Assembly: GCA_963942565.1 (NCBI GenBank) | Contig: OZ012685.1 | Span: forward strand, 43,504,748 to 43,568,747 | Source of the DNA: Maea johnstoni | Lineage: Eukaryota > Annelida > Polychaeta > Spionida > Magelonidae | DNA length: 64,000 nt | Reading direction: 5' to 3' | Part shown: piece by piece, positions 25,219-36,629 of the stretch | Position numbering within the stretch: position 1 is the stretch's first letter | Layout: each line of letters begins with the position of its first letter | Program-made: the position numbers and the translations under genes | The notes under the pieces: model-generated | Told to the model about the DNA's origin: nothing | Seen by the model: the letters and a program-made list of their open reading frames with translations, nothing else | The model's database searches: none

Positions 25219-25430
25219 TTTGCCAATCCTTACGATGCTGAGGGAACCTTCGCCTAAAATGCGAGGACGACAATATTCTTTAAAATAACTTCTAAAACCT
25301 GTGATGTTGGTATTTATTGGATAGCTCTCACTAGGTACGCTCAGATGAGTACCCATGTGTCAGGGTTTCAGTCGTCATTTATTTTTAGATTTTCTTCATC
25401 ATTTTGTATTGGCCAAATTAGCCACGTGTC
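25219..25430 (-). mobile_element. TTAA-type MITE, family C (inverted, diverged)
   Basis: Matches family C in reverse: CGATGCTGAGG, TGTGATGTTGGTATTTATTGG, GCTCAGATGAGTACCCATG, GGCCAAATTAGCCA. The terminal TTAA sites are eroded. Confidence 0.7.
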
Positions 25431-25579
25431 TGGAGAAGATTTGGAGCTTTCCAGTGGAAGACGCTGAACCCCCTAGTGAGCCTTCCTCCCCCAGCTTATA
25501 TGGAAAGATAACGAGCTATCACACACCGCTTATGCTAATTAGCAGTCTGGAGGTGAGTCCATTTAATTACAAGTACTCT

Positions 25580-26055
25580 GAACGACATTTCTTCTTCAAA
25601 TATTTTTTCTCTGAATATATCTCTTACCATATAAATAATTGAATATAATAATCAAAATAGAGTAATTATGAGAATAACTTTGGGAATAAGGGTAAATTTA
25701 CAAAATATTTCCAGTAGGGTTGTTGGCTAGGTACTGAACAACATTTCTTCTTAAAATATTTTTTTCTGGATTTAGCTCTGAACATATTAATTCACTGAAT
25801 ATGATAACTGAAATAGAACAATTTTGTGAATAACTTTAGGAATAAGGGTAAATTTACAAAATATTTCGAGAGGAGTTGTTGGCCAGGTACCAATCAACAT
25901 TTTTTTTTCAAATATTTTTTTCTGAATATAGCTCTAATCATATAAAAAATGAATATAATAACTATGAAAATAGCTTTGCGAGTATGAGTAAATTTACAAA
26001 ATATTTCGAGGAGAGTTGTTTGCTTGATACTGATCAGCATTTCTTCTTTGGGGAT
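25580..26055. repeat. Tandem repeat, unit about 140-157 bp, three units
   Basis: CATTTCTTCTT-type starts at about 25586, 25741, 25897 and 26037, each followed by TTTTTTCTG.AT...AGCTCT and GTAAATTTACAAAATATTT. It lies just upstream of the LTR-element insertion. Confidence 0.8.
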
Positions 26056-26137
26056 CATGTGGAGGAAATCCCAGATGGTATGGGTGAAAAATTATATACC
26101 GTATATAACTCCCCACATGGCAAGAACTGACTCAATA

Positions 26138-26142
26138 ACTGG
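26138..26142 (+). repeat. Target duplication, left copy (ACTGG)
   Basis: The 5-bp ACTGG immediately precedes the 5' LTR and recurs at 40241-40245 after the 3' LTR. Five bases is the usual target length of Ty3/gypsy integrases. Confidence 0.95.
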
Positions 26143-26826
26143 TGTAGCGTAGATATATATATTGCCAGCTGTCAGACGGTACAATAGAGGCCGTTCCCAA
26201 ACTCTAAAAAGTGGTTTGGACGGCCATAACCGGCGTGTAGAGTAACTGCATTCCTTCGTAGGGATGCAGCGAAATACACGCTACTTAATGCAAATTTAGG
26301 TCCCCCCTTTAATGCTTCTGTAAAACCCCTTTTACTTACTTGGTTTTACGGCCCTTTGTCGTCTGGGTTTTGCCCACCGTCACTGGCGCCGTAAGACGTA
26401 CTCCCTTTGATGTTTATATTCTTTCGAGTGGAGAGCTACTGCGCAGCCGGTCCGCGCAGCTAAGGCTGCGCGGAGCGGATGCGCACTAGAGATCACGCTT
26501 GTTTACTTTTTCCGAGCGAGCCGCATTTTCCTTGAGCAGCAAACGAAACGATCCACAAAAGTCGAAAAATGGGTAAGCTAAAATGTAATAATATCCATAG
26601 CTGGTAGTATTAAGGCCAGGCTACACTCCGCCCCTGTTTTAGAGTATTGTCTTTGTGTATTTTGACCAGTCTAGTGAAAAGTAAACTATCATGCATCCCA
26701 TGCCACTTGTTTTTGTTGTGAATTGCATGCTCCTGTATACCTAGAATAGAAATACTCTCTAACCCTTCAGGCAAACACAACCTCAGAGTAGCGTTTTAAA
26801 GAGGATAGGGTTATTTCTACGTTACA
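26143..26826 (+). repeat. 5' LTR of the Ty3/gypsy element
   Basis: 684 bp, TGTAGCGTAG ... CTACGTTACA. It contains an ATG (26569-26571) in good context, followed one base later by a splice-donor-like GTAAGC. The GC-rich segment before it (CGCGCAGC...GCTGCGCG, about 26453-26474) forms a hairpin. Confidence 0.97.
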
Positions 26827-26831
26827 AAAAC

Positions 26832-26849
26832 TGGCGCCCTAACAAGGGA
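26832..26849 (+). promoter_or_regulatory. Primer-binding site of the Ty3/gypsy element
   Basis: TGGCGCCCTAACAAGGGA lies five bases after the LTR. The TGGCGCC start fits pairing with the 3' CCA end of a tRNA and resembles lysine-tRNA primer sites; the exact tRNA is not determined. Confidence 0.8.
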
Positions 26850-27146
26850 CTAACTATTCCTTGTAGTTAGAACGAAAATTGGAGAGAAATAAGGGTATTT
26901 TGGGTATTTCTGGTCTGGGGTAAATAGAGAGACCACTCTGGGACCACTATGGAAATAAGTTTCTAACTTTTAGTGTATAAATCCTGTGTCTGGTTGGAAT
27001 TCTGTTGCATAGCAGTTAATGACTCTCCATCTAGTCACTGTGATATAAAGATTCTTTTCTTTGTGTGCTAAATGCTATGTAATACACGTCTTACTAGACT
27101 GAATAAAGTCAAAATCAGAAACAGAGTGAGAAAGGATTAATTTAAA

Positions 27147-29450
27147 ATGGCCGACGACACAGGTGATTCCCCAATGGGTAGAGGGGGGGCAAAATCGGAC
27201 CCCCAAAGCCCCTTGATGTTTACCCCTTCGAACGGAAACAGTCCTGTGATGCAGGAAAATAGGGGTGTAGATTATGAAAAGTTGGGGAGAGAAGTGGATG
27301 ACCAAATTAAAAAGCTAGAAAGTATGGGGGGCCCTGGGGTGAGCCAGCCTTTTATGAGTGCTACCGGTGGTGGAGAGACATTGGCTGGTGACACCTACCA
27401 GAAAAATAAAGTTGAAGGGGACCCAGCCAATGATCTAAAAAGGAAACAAAAGAAAAATACATTGTTTGATGATTACATTTTTAACAGGGATGTTTTACAA
27501 CCCACCCCCCCAGCTATGCTGGGGGAGAGGGTGAGTGCTGGTGGAGCCAGGAGGAGGGATCCCAGCATTCCAGGCTTTTCGACAGTACCTAGCCCCCCCA
27601 CCCTTTTGTGGGGGCGCGGCGAAGGAAACGTCACCCAGTTGGCGACCCCCAGCGCTTGGAGCCTGGGCGAGGGCGCCACTGGTGTAGACAAGACTCTGCC
27701 GGGCATGAAGACAGCCTTCAGGCCCATACGGGAAGAGGATGAGGTGACGTGCCAAGCTTTTATCCTGCACTTCCGTTTGCGCGTGCAGACGGAGATGAGC
27801 GCTCGATGAGGACGATTAAATTCTCCCCAGAAACCTCCCACCAGGATTTCTGGGTAGAGGATAACCTGGAGGGCAGGCCCAAACGGGTGTGCAGAACGCC
27901 CCGTAGCGAAGAATGGGCAGCCCGAGGAGGGGCTCAGCAACCCGCGGGCAATCCCGCACATTCGACCGAGCTGCGCCGCCCCGCTGCCACCAGGTGGGGC
28001 CGCGAGGAGCTGGTGGAGGCGCAGGAAGCGGACGCCGCCCACGAGCCTTATGTACCGCCTCCGATACGACTCTTGCGACAAGAGGAAGGGAGGGGTGAAA
28101 CCCTCCGAAACCGCACCGAGGGGGGCACACGGCCGTTTAACGACCGCCCCGGCCCTGAAAGCGGGAGCGACCCATACGCCATCATTGCCGACACCATAAT
28201 GGCGTTGAACGAGAGCGTCGCAGACGTGCGCGATACGCTAAGGTTATCCTGCGAGTATTTTACGGCTCTGCAGCAGGAAACTGTTAGGGCCCGACCGGTT
28301 GCGAGGGAAGCAGCGCGGGAAGAACCGAGGGAAGAGCCTCCGCTGGAGATTGCGCCCCCCAGGCCGGTCCGGGTCGAGGTACCTAGTGGTGCGTCTCCAG
28401 AACCTCGGCAGAATCGGAAACGATTTGACTATAAGAAAGTGCCGCCATTCGACAGTAACAAAATGGAATGGCGCGACTTTTTGGGCATATTTGAAATGGC
28501 CGCCCGGTGGAATGAGTGGACTGAGGCGCAGAAGGCGCAACAATTGGCAATGTCCATGACTGGGTCGGCCCAGAAATATGTGTTGCGGTTGCCTGCGGCG
28601 ACCGTTGACTCCTTCACCGAGCTCATTGCAGCCATTACCCGGCGATACGATCCGGAAGAGCGAGAAGTGGCTACCCTCGCCGACTTCCAGAATAGGAAGC
28701 GGCAGGATAAGGAGTCAGTGGAGGACTTCGGTCAAGCCCTGCAGAGTCTGGCGGGAAAAGCCTTCCCCGACACCGACGAAAAAAGCTTTGGAACGAATGG
28801 TCGTTTTTCAATTCACTGCCGGAATGGGGGAAGAGGACCTCCGTAAACACATACACTTCGGCCGAGCGAAAACGATGGATAAAGCCATCAGCTTGGCAGT
28901 GGAGTGGGAGTCCTACAGCAATAAGGATAAGAAAACGGAGGACACCCCAGTGAAGCCGAAAGTCGCTTCAGTGGAAGTGAACCCTCTGGCAAACCAGATG
29001 GAAGTTCTCTTGGCCAGATTGGATAAAATCGGCGAGGAATGGAGGAATCGCCCGCGTCTCGACCGAGCTAGGTTAATGTGCTATGGTTGCGGTCAAATGG
29101 GACATTTCCGACGAGAATGCCCGACCAACCCGGGTCGTCAACCCGGACAACAAGGGGCACCCGTTCAAGGAGGCGCTCCAGCGCAGGTGGCGCCGGCGCA
29201 ACAAGGCCCATTCCAGCGGTGCGCCCCGACACAGCAGAACCAGGGTGGGCAGCACCCAGCCGGGGCATCGTCACAACCGGCTCCGGCTCGATCCGGACAG
29301 TACCCGAGTGGTACACAGGGGCCAGCTGGACCGGCTGTGACCGGACCGTATGCGCCTAATGCGTCCGCACCCGCATTTCAACCAGCTCAACGCCCGAGTG
29401 CACCCCCTGAAGGCCCAAATGGCGCCCAGGGTGCGCCCCGAGGCAATTGA
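27147..29450 (+). pseudogene. gag region of the Ty3/gypsy element
   Basis: Begins at an ATG (MADDTGDSPMGRGG). It includes a capsid-like helical segment around 28430-28850 (PPFDSNKMEWRDFLGIFEMA) and a CCHC zinc knuckle CYGCGQMGHFRREC (29079-29120), followed by a Gln/Pro/Gly/Ala-rich tail. The capsid and knuckle would package element RNA. Treated as a fossil: it is not open from end to end and looks broken about twice. Confidence 0.88.
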
Positions 29451-29552
29451 CTAGATGGCCAAGCCGAGGGGGGTAGGCCCAGCAACGCGGTAGAACTAGA
29501 TGATGTAGTCCATTTAGCCAACAGTAGGCGTTGCTGGCACCTCTCAGCGGAA

Positions 29553-32500
29553 GTGAGCTCCGTGCCCGTAGATATGTTAGTGGACACGGGAGCCACCGTA
29601 TCGCTGGTCGACAAAAAGGTGTTCGACCTGGCGAAGACAAGAGACTCTCTACGTAAAGTAACGAGGCGGCTTATAGCGGCTAACGGAGAATCACTTCAAG
29701 TTTATGGTGAAACGTGTTTGAATTTTATGCTACAAGGCCACCTGGTGAAGCACGATGTAATTGTGTGCGATCTACCAGGAGCGGAAGCCATTATGGGCAT
29801 CGATCTGATCGAGGATCTGGGGGGCATGTTGGATGTGGCCAATGGGACGCTGCACGCGAGAACTCTAGGGGCCGCATTGAGGCTCCATCGAGCGGGCATG
29901 TCGAAGTGTTCAAAAGTGACGCTTGTGGACACAGCCGTCGTGCCACCCAGGTCGGAGATAATCCTAGCCGGCCGTAAAGTCGGGGGTAGGTGGGATCCCA
30001 ATGAAAAATTAGGGATAGTGGAACCGACCACCCAACTTCCAGAGAACGGGCAAATCCTGGTTGCTAAAGCTCTCGTGAATGCGGAGCAGGACTGTGTGCC
30101 CATACGAGTAGCAAATTTAACGAGCGAACCGGTGGTGCTTCGACGCGGCACCGTTGCGGGTCTCCTGAAGCCGGTGGAAGAGGTGCACGATGAAGTGCAC
30201 CCCCAGGGGAAAATGGAGGAGTCAGCCGAGGACACCGAAATTCCCGAACATTTAAGGGGTATGGTGGAAGACGCCAATGAGTCCCTGAACGAGACACAAC
30301 GCAAGCAGGTGTCGGCGTTGGTCGGCCGCTGGGCTCACTTGTTTGCGAAGCCGGACGGAAAGCTTGGTCGGACACCCCTGGTGGAACATCACATTGATAC
30401 CGGGGATGCGCGGCCCATAAAACAGCGCCCCCGACGCCAGGCGTGGGCCAAGCGGGAGGTCATAGACCGTGAGGTAGAAAAGATGTTGGAAGCCGAGGTA
30501 ATCGAGCCTTGCAGCGGGCCATGGGCATCCCCAATAGTCTTAGTTACAAAGAAAGACGGGACCCCTCGGGTGTGTGTCGATTTTCGCAAGGTCAATGATG
30601 TCACGCGAAAGGATGCCTATCCCCTACCCAGGATGGACGACTGCCTCGATGCCCTGGCCGGGAGTAAGTTGTTTAGTACTCTAGACTTGGCAAGCGGGTA
30701 CTGGCAGATCCCGGTGGCGGAGGAGGATAGAGATAAGACCGCTTTCAATACCCGGAATGGTCTGCACAGATTTAGGGTCATGCCCTTTGGCTTGTCGACG
30801 GCCCCCGCAACTTTCGAGCGCCTGATGGAATTGGTCTTGAAGGGGTTGACGTTCGACCGGTGCCTAGTGTACTTAGACGACGTGATTGTGTTCGGACGAA
30901 CCTTCGAAGAAGCCCTCCAAAACTTGGAACGAGTTTTTGAACGGATAGATACCGCAGGGTTGCTACTCAAACCGTCCAAATGTAGGCTGTTTAAGACCAG
31001 AGTGGAATTCCTAGGGCACGTAGTGTCCGGGGATGGAATCAGCTGCGATCCAAAGAAGATAGCGGCTGTAGAAAACTGGGCTGCGCCCAGCTCCGTAAGA
31101 GAAGTACGGTCCTTCGTGGGCTTTGCCTCATACTATCGGAAGTTCATACCGGGTTTCGCAACCGTGGCCGGCCCGCTCCATGCCCTTATGGGTAAGGCGA
31201 AGTTTGCGTGGCCAAATGAGTGTCAAGAGGCTTTCGATAAGTTAAAGACACTGCTCAAGACAACCCCGGTTCTGGCGTACCCACAGGAGGGGCAAACCTT
31301 TTACTTGGACACCGACGCCAGCAACACTGGCACGGGGGCCGTACTCTCACAGGTGTACGACGGCGCGGAGCACCCCGTGGCGTACGCCAGCAAGGCACTG
31401 AGCGCATCACAACGGAACTATTGCACCACGATGAGGGAGCTGCTGGCGGTGGTACAATACACCCGCCATTTCCGCCACTTCCTTTTGGGCAATAAGTTCA
31501 TACTCAGGACGGACCACGCGTCCCTGACCTGGCTTACGAACTTCAAAGAGCCCGAGGGCATGCTAGCGAGGTGGCTAGCTGCCCTAGCCGTGTTTAACTT
31601 CGACATGCAGCATAGGCCTGGTAAGAAACATGGTAACGCGGACGGGTTGTCCCGGAGGAGATGCGCTATGCCTTCGTGTCCCGACTGCCAGCCCACCTCA
31701 GATGAAGGGGATGCGGCTCACTTGCGAGTGGCTGAAATGAGGGAGGGGGCTGAAGAGAAGACTCGGGGCACTAGTGACCAACACCTGGATGACATTGAAA
31801 GGGAACAGGACGAACCTGGTTCCTGGCTCCAGGGGTGGACGTTGGAGGAACTGAAGTTAGCTCAGGATGAAGATGTGAACATCGCTAAGTTCACTGCTTG
31901 GAAGCTGGCTCGAGTACCCCAACCTGATCGGGCGGCCGCAGGGATATGCGGTAGGGAAGCCATGTGGTTCTACTCCTTCTATGATGCGTTGGAGGTTCAC
32001 CACGGCCTGCTGTATGTGGCAGGGGCGAAGAGGGAGGTAAAGGGCAGCACCGTCCGACGCCTGGTCGCCCCCCTGCCGATCCGAAGACAGCTGTTTAAAC
32101 AAGTACACCAGTCGAGACAGGGCGGGCACCAGGGGATCAACAACACAATAGCGGTGATCAACCGCCATTTCTTTTGGCCGGGACAGTACACGGATGTCCG
32201 CAGATGGTGCCAGCAATGCGAAGGCTGCGCTCGAGCCAAAACTGGTGGATCGGGGCAGCGAGCCAAGCTTGTGCAGGAAATTCCCGGCATGCCGATGGAA
32301 AGGATGGCCGTGGATCTGATGGGCCCCCTCCCGAAGACAGAGAATGGGAACCTCTACATAGCTGTAGTGGTAGACTATTTCACTAAGTGGGCGGAGGCGT
32401 TCGCCCTGCCGAACAAGCAGTCCCAAACGGTCGCGGAAGCTCTGGTGACAGGAGTCATTTGCCGACTGGGCGCTCCTCGCCGGCTGCATTCTGATCAAGG

Positions 32501-33382
32501 CGGCGAATTCGAATCAAGCCTCTGGGCGGAAGTGTGCGAGCTCCTTGACGTGGAGAAAACTCGCACAACACCGTACAGGCCCCAGTCCGATGGACTGGTT
32601 GAAAGGTTGAATAGGACCATCAAAAAGATGTTGAAGGTGTTCGTCAACGAGAACAGGAATGATTGGGACGATCACCTGCCATACATCATGATGGCCTACA
32701 GGGCTACCCCGCAGTCCAGCACGCAGTGCTCACCGAACCTGCTCATGTACGGAAGGGAGGTGAACCTCCCGGTGGAAGTGATGGCGCCGCCACCACCGGA
32801 ACAGGCATTCACCTGTCCGAATGAATACGTGGAATGGGTGCGGGCGTACTGGAGCAGGCATTCCAGTTCGCACGCCGACACTTGGCAGCCAGCGCGGAAC
32901 GCCAAAAGAGGTGTTATGACAGCCGGAGCAAACCGCGGAATTTTCAGGCAGGAGACTGGGTGTGGTACCTATACAAGCCGTACTGCCGACTCAAGTTTAA
33001 GTGCCCGTGGATAGGCCCTTGCCTAGTCCTGAGACAAGTAGGCCGGGTGAATGTAGAAATTCAGTCCGGCCCAAAGGACAAACCGAAGGTAGTCCATGTA
33101 GACTACCTGAAGCCCTATTGGGCCGAGAACGAGGTACCGGAGCGTTGGGATACGTCACAGCAGGAAGCGACGAGGGAGTGGCCGCCGGAGGACCCAGAGG
33201 CGTGGGAAGAGGAGATGGACTCGGAGGTGGAAGAGACTGAGCCCCAGAAGCCACGCACTCCAGAAATAGAGGAACCGGCGGAAGCGGAGGACACAATAGC
33301 TCCACCTTTGAAGGACGTGAGAGCCAGCGATCGAAGACGGGTCCAGAAACCTGCCCGGTACCAGGACTACGTCATGAATTAG
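29553..33382 (+). pseudogene. pol region of the Ty3/gypsy element (PR-RT-RH-IN)
   Basis: A long open stretch carries, in order, protease (LVDTGA at about residues 9-14), reverse transcriptase (YLDD at about 440), RNase H (YLDTDAS at about 583), an HHCC integrase finger (about 852-893) and the integrase core (D, D, E at about 920, 980, 1016). It is followed by a C-terminal segment of the GPY/F type (GDWVWYLYKP ... VHVDYLKPYW). The order is diagnostic of Ty3/gypsy. As a fossil it appears broken about once, towards the end. Confidence 0.95.
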
Positions 33383-33414
33383 AACATAGGCACCGCAAGA
33401 CTCAGCAACCTAAT

Positions 33415-34185
33415 TTTCGGCTACATGTTTTGTAATTGTATTTATTCTTGTGTACTGTACTAACGATAGAAAATAAAGTAAAATATTGTGTATGACTGTG
33501 TGGGCCCTCCTACCATGGTGAGGCCCTGCCATTGAGTACCATTGTCAGGTCGGATTTATTTGTATAGTACCTATTGGCCGGTGCACCTGGGACTGATCAT
33601 CTCAGGGGAGTTCCGTGCCCATCACTTTGGAAATTTAGAGTAGGGCAAGTAATGACGCACTCCACGTAGTTAGGCATTCAGTATGTAAGTGGGAATGCGA
33701 ACGTTAACCTAAAAAGACTAGGCATGCGTCACCGCATTCCCTGGGGGGAGGATGTAATTGGTGGGGCTTAACAAGGCGCTAGGCCCAGGCTATCGCACCT
33801 GGATAAGTGGCAAGCGAATGCTGGTTCGGGTGATGAACATGATGATTGACTTTGGATCGGACGAGGCCTCGTCCGTGGTCGCGTGTTTGAAGGGATTAAG
33901 TGCTCCTAAGCGTAGGTCCGTAATGAGCACTATCCATGACACGCCAAGGTCGACCCCACTATGGTGCACTGCCTGAGCCTACCGCCCCACATATTATTAT
34001 TTTTTTCGTCATGTGAACTTACACTTTTACTGAGCGCGCGGGAACATGCCTATGAAGGGAGATAGAGTGGTTTACTGTTGTTTCTAGCTCTCGTCGGTTC
34101 GTCTACCGACTCAGGAGGGGTAGGATAAGGCGCTAAGTGACTGCACTCCGGTGCGCGCGCTCGCGACTGTTGGGTGGGATATCTA
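33415..34185 (+). other. Spacer between pol and the first extra frame
   Basis: Non-coding as far as I can see. It contains an AATAAA (33471-33476), which could end a gag-pol transcript, and an acceptor-like pyrimidine tract at its 3' end. A weak open frame at 33758-33976 has no recognisable feature. Confidence 0.5.
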
Positions 34186-34995
34186 ATGCTGCCGTTCTCT
34201 TTTATAGCGACACCTACCTCCGTCGAGTTGGAACTGTCGGTGCGCCCTGATGAGGCAAGGGAATTCGACATGGAGGTGGGAACCACACCTGCAGTGCCGA
34301 AGAAAGAGGAAACGTGGAGGATCCCGAAGAAGAAGTCCGAGGAGGCACCCACAACGAACGCTGTTGCAACGCCCGGATCGAACGCAGCGACCAGGCGGCC
34401 GCGGCGCAGGCGCAGGAGGGGGGGCGTGCACTACCCTCAACAGAGTTTTCTTTGGCCAGGTCCCTCTCATGCCCGCAGGGTGGAATATCGCCGTCACTCG
34501 CCGGTGAGGGCGACGAGACCGCGTGCGGGATCGCCGAACCATACGCTCACACGAGAATGCGGCAACTGCCGGCAGGTTCGGGACGAACTGGCCATCGAGA
34601 AGCAGGAAGTGAAGAAGATGTCCGATTTTGCGGCCAAATTGACCAAGGAATTGGTGGACGAGCGGGCGAAACTGGCTGCGACCAAGTCGGAGCTGGCCGC
34701 CGCCAAAGAAGCTGGAAACCACATGGACCACCGGGAAAGGACGAGCTGGTCCCACCAACTGTTGCTGATGAGGTCAGGCATGAGGTCCTTGGAGAACCGG
34801 CAGACCTATCATCAGAGGGTGCAAGGGCTACAACAGGCAGAGAAGAACATGCTCGAGCAGAGGGTCCGGAACCTGGACATAGAGCTAATGAGTACTCGGG
34901 ACACCTTCCGCAAGGCAATCTCCCACGCTACAACATGCACAGGCCAGGCATGCCAGGATGCCTGCCATAAGTGGAGCTGGGGAGGGGAGGCATAA
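34186..34995 (+). CDS. Extra open frame 1 of the Ty3/gypsy element, predicted coiled coil
   Basis: About 269 residues from the first in-frame ATG. An N-terminal half rich in Pro, Glu, Lys and Arg contains a strongly basic RRPRRRRRRGG, a possible nuclear or nucleic-acid-binding signal. ECGNCRQ follows, then about 100 residues of charged helix with heptad-like spacing (DELAIEKQEVKKMSDFAAKL onward), and a cysteine-containing end (CTGQACQDACH). There is no signal peptide or membrane segment, so it is not an envelope. An acceptor-like site TTCTCTTTTATAG ends at 34207, inside the frame, so the real start may come from a spliced leader. I do not recognise the family. It shares its general design (disordered charged N-terminus, coiled C-terminus) with the next frame. 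The function is unknown. Confidence 0.7.
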   Translation: MLPFSFIATPTSVELELSVRPDEAREFDMEVGTTPAVPKKEETWRIPKKKSEEAPTTNAVATPGSNAATRRPRRRRRRGGVHYPQQSFLWPGPSHARRVEYRRHSPVRATRPRAGSPNHTLTRECGNCRQVRDELAIEKQEVKKMSDFAAKLTKELVDERAKLAATKSELAAAKEAGNHMDHRERTSWSHQLLLMRSGMRSLENRQTYHQRVQGLQQAEKNMLEQRVRNLDIELMSTRDTFRKAISHATTCTGQACQDACHKWSWGGEA

Positions 34996-35579
34996 TGCCC
35001 CTTCCCGACCAGGCAGTGGGAGGGCGATTGCATGTGTATGTTGTTCTCTTGTACATATAAACAGTGCGGCACCTACGAGCAACGGTAGGGAGAGGACGCA
35101 CAAGTCCCCCACCTTTGCTCGTAATCGACCCCTGCTAGTAGAACCTTCTGTTTTTGTATACATTTGTAGTGCCAATATTTACTATATGTATGTAGCATGT
35201 ATTCAAAACTTATACTCGAATTATATATAATTTACCTATAAATCGTGTTGTTGTTCTTGTATACTGCGGTGATGCATGTACCGCCCAGTCCTTGCAACTC
35301 AGTCTGTGTTTAACACGTATTCAGGAAGTGTTGCATGCCATAAGAAGAACAATGATTGACTTTAAGTTTTACATATAAATACTTGCGATTGTTTCCCGGA
35401 GCGTTGCTACTCGTAACATTTTAGTTTATACTTTTCGTGCTCGGTAGTGCAGGGCCTTGTACCTGCGCACCTGGAGCCATTAATTACTTTATAGCGATAT
35501 AAGTTGTTGTAAGGCATTGAGACTGTGCTGGTGCGGTTCGGAATGTTCTAACCCCAGTTTTCTCGTTGCAGGAGGTTGC

Positions 35580-36629
35580 ATGAGCCGAGAAAGAGGGACG
35601 CCAGAGGATGTGGAGCTATATACCCTGGGCAGCGACACACCAGCCGCCCCTGTGACACCCCGTTCTGAGGACGCTCACGCGGACGACACCAGCGGAGCCG
35701 AGACCGCAGGGACCGCTGCCGCGCCGTATGACATGGGTCGACCCGATGGTACCAGTGCCACGACTTCGCGAGAGAACTGTTCTCCAGACGTGCGTCCCGA
35801 GGTTGTAGCGGCGGAGGGGACGTCGACCGACGAGGAGGACTGGGCTGCCCATATGGCCACCGCCTGCGCCGCCGAGCCAGACAGTGAGGACGACGTTTCG
35901 TCAGTCAGTATCGATGTGATGGTGGCTTCCATCGGCGCCAGCGCTAACGAGGACGACGAGGGAGCAGACTCAGAGGCCGAGGATTGGGACGCGGAGGCGG
36001 CTGCCGCTCCTGCAGTCATCCCAGCCGGCGTGCTGGTCGCCGCCCCCGCGGCAGTACCCCCATCCATGCAGGCTGCAGGCCTGACACACGGCCAGGTGGT
36101 GAACCACTTCTTACGGTTACCATATCTACAGCAGCTGGGGCTATACCGCTGTATCGTACCTATGCTCCAGGAAGAGAGAGAAGAGAACATGCGGCTGCGG
36201 GTAGAGATAAAGAACTACAAGAAACTCCTGGTCACAGTGAAGACGTATTCCAGGGCATTGGAGAGTGGTGCAGCGATGCACTACGAGCGAGCCGTGGCAG
36301 AGTACGGTGCCCATACTTCAATGGGCGACCAGCCCTCTGTCAACTTAGAGGAATGGATAGATGAGATGCGCCGTGACCCCCTGACCTTAGCAGCCCGGCC
36401 CATTGATGACTGGACAAGGTACGACATCACCGTACAGGTACAGGACTCAAAAGATATACTCCAGGAGAAATACGACCAGCTGAAGAGTGATGTGGATTCG
36501 CTGTCACGCGCCCTGCATCAGGAACGACGCGAGAGGAGGCTAACACGGGACGCTTTGGAGGAGGCCATGGAGACGATCGCTGCTGGTGCCGCCCGGCAGG
36601 GGGATGGTCATGGGGGAGCCGCTGTGTAA
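35580..36629 (+). CDS. Extra open frame 2 of the Ty3/gypsy element, acidic N-terminus and coiled coil
   Basis: 349 residues from ATG. Residues 1-170 are strongly acidic with Ala/Pro/Thr (for example DEEDWAAHMAT, SEDDVSSVSIDVM, ANEDDEGADSEAEDWDAEAA). Then comes a conserved-looking helix LTHGQVVNHFLRLPYLQQLG and a long charged helical part (LQEEREENMRLRVEIKNYKK ... KYDQLKSDVDSLSRALHQER). No signal peptide or transmembrane segment is present. An acceptor-like CCAGTTTTCTCGTTGCAG ends at 35571, nine bases before the ATG, which argues for expression from a spliced mRNA. The family is not recognised; it could be a structural or RNA-binding accessory protein, but that is inference. Confidence 0.72.
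   Translation: MSRERGTPEDVELYTLGSDTPAAPVTPRSEDAHADDTSGAETAGTAAAPYDMGRPDGTSATTSRENCSPDVRPEVVAAEGTSTDEEDWAAHMATACAAEPDSEDDVSSVSIDVMVASIGASANEDDEGADSEAEDWDAEAAAAPAVIPAGVLVAAPAAVPPSMQAAGLTHGQVVNHFLRLPYLQQLGLYRCIVPMLQEEREENMRLRVEIKNYKKLLVTVKTYSRALESGAAMHYERAVAEYGAHTSMGDQPSVNLEEWIDEMRRDPLTLAARPIDDWTRYDITVQVQDSKDILQEKYDQLKSDVDSLSRALHQERRERRLTRDALEEAMETIAAGAARQGDGHGGAAV

Noticed and set aside
27473-28130. Long antisense open frames opposite gag (and 34183-34758, 35675-36190 opposite the extra frames)
   Set aside because: They are reverse-strand shadows of GC-rich coding sequence with strong codon bias on the plus strand; no motif recognised.
27147-33382. Idea that the gag-pol region is a domesticated host gene
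   Set aside because: Near-identical LTRs, a target duplication, primer-binding site and polypurine tract show an ordinary recent retrotransposon insertion.
34186-36629. Possibility that the extra frames are an envelope gene
   Set aside because: No signal peptide, transmembrane helix, furin-like site or cysteine pattern of envelope proteins; both look soluble and coiled-coil.
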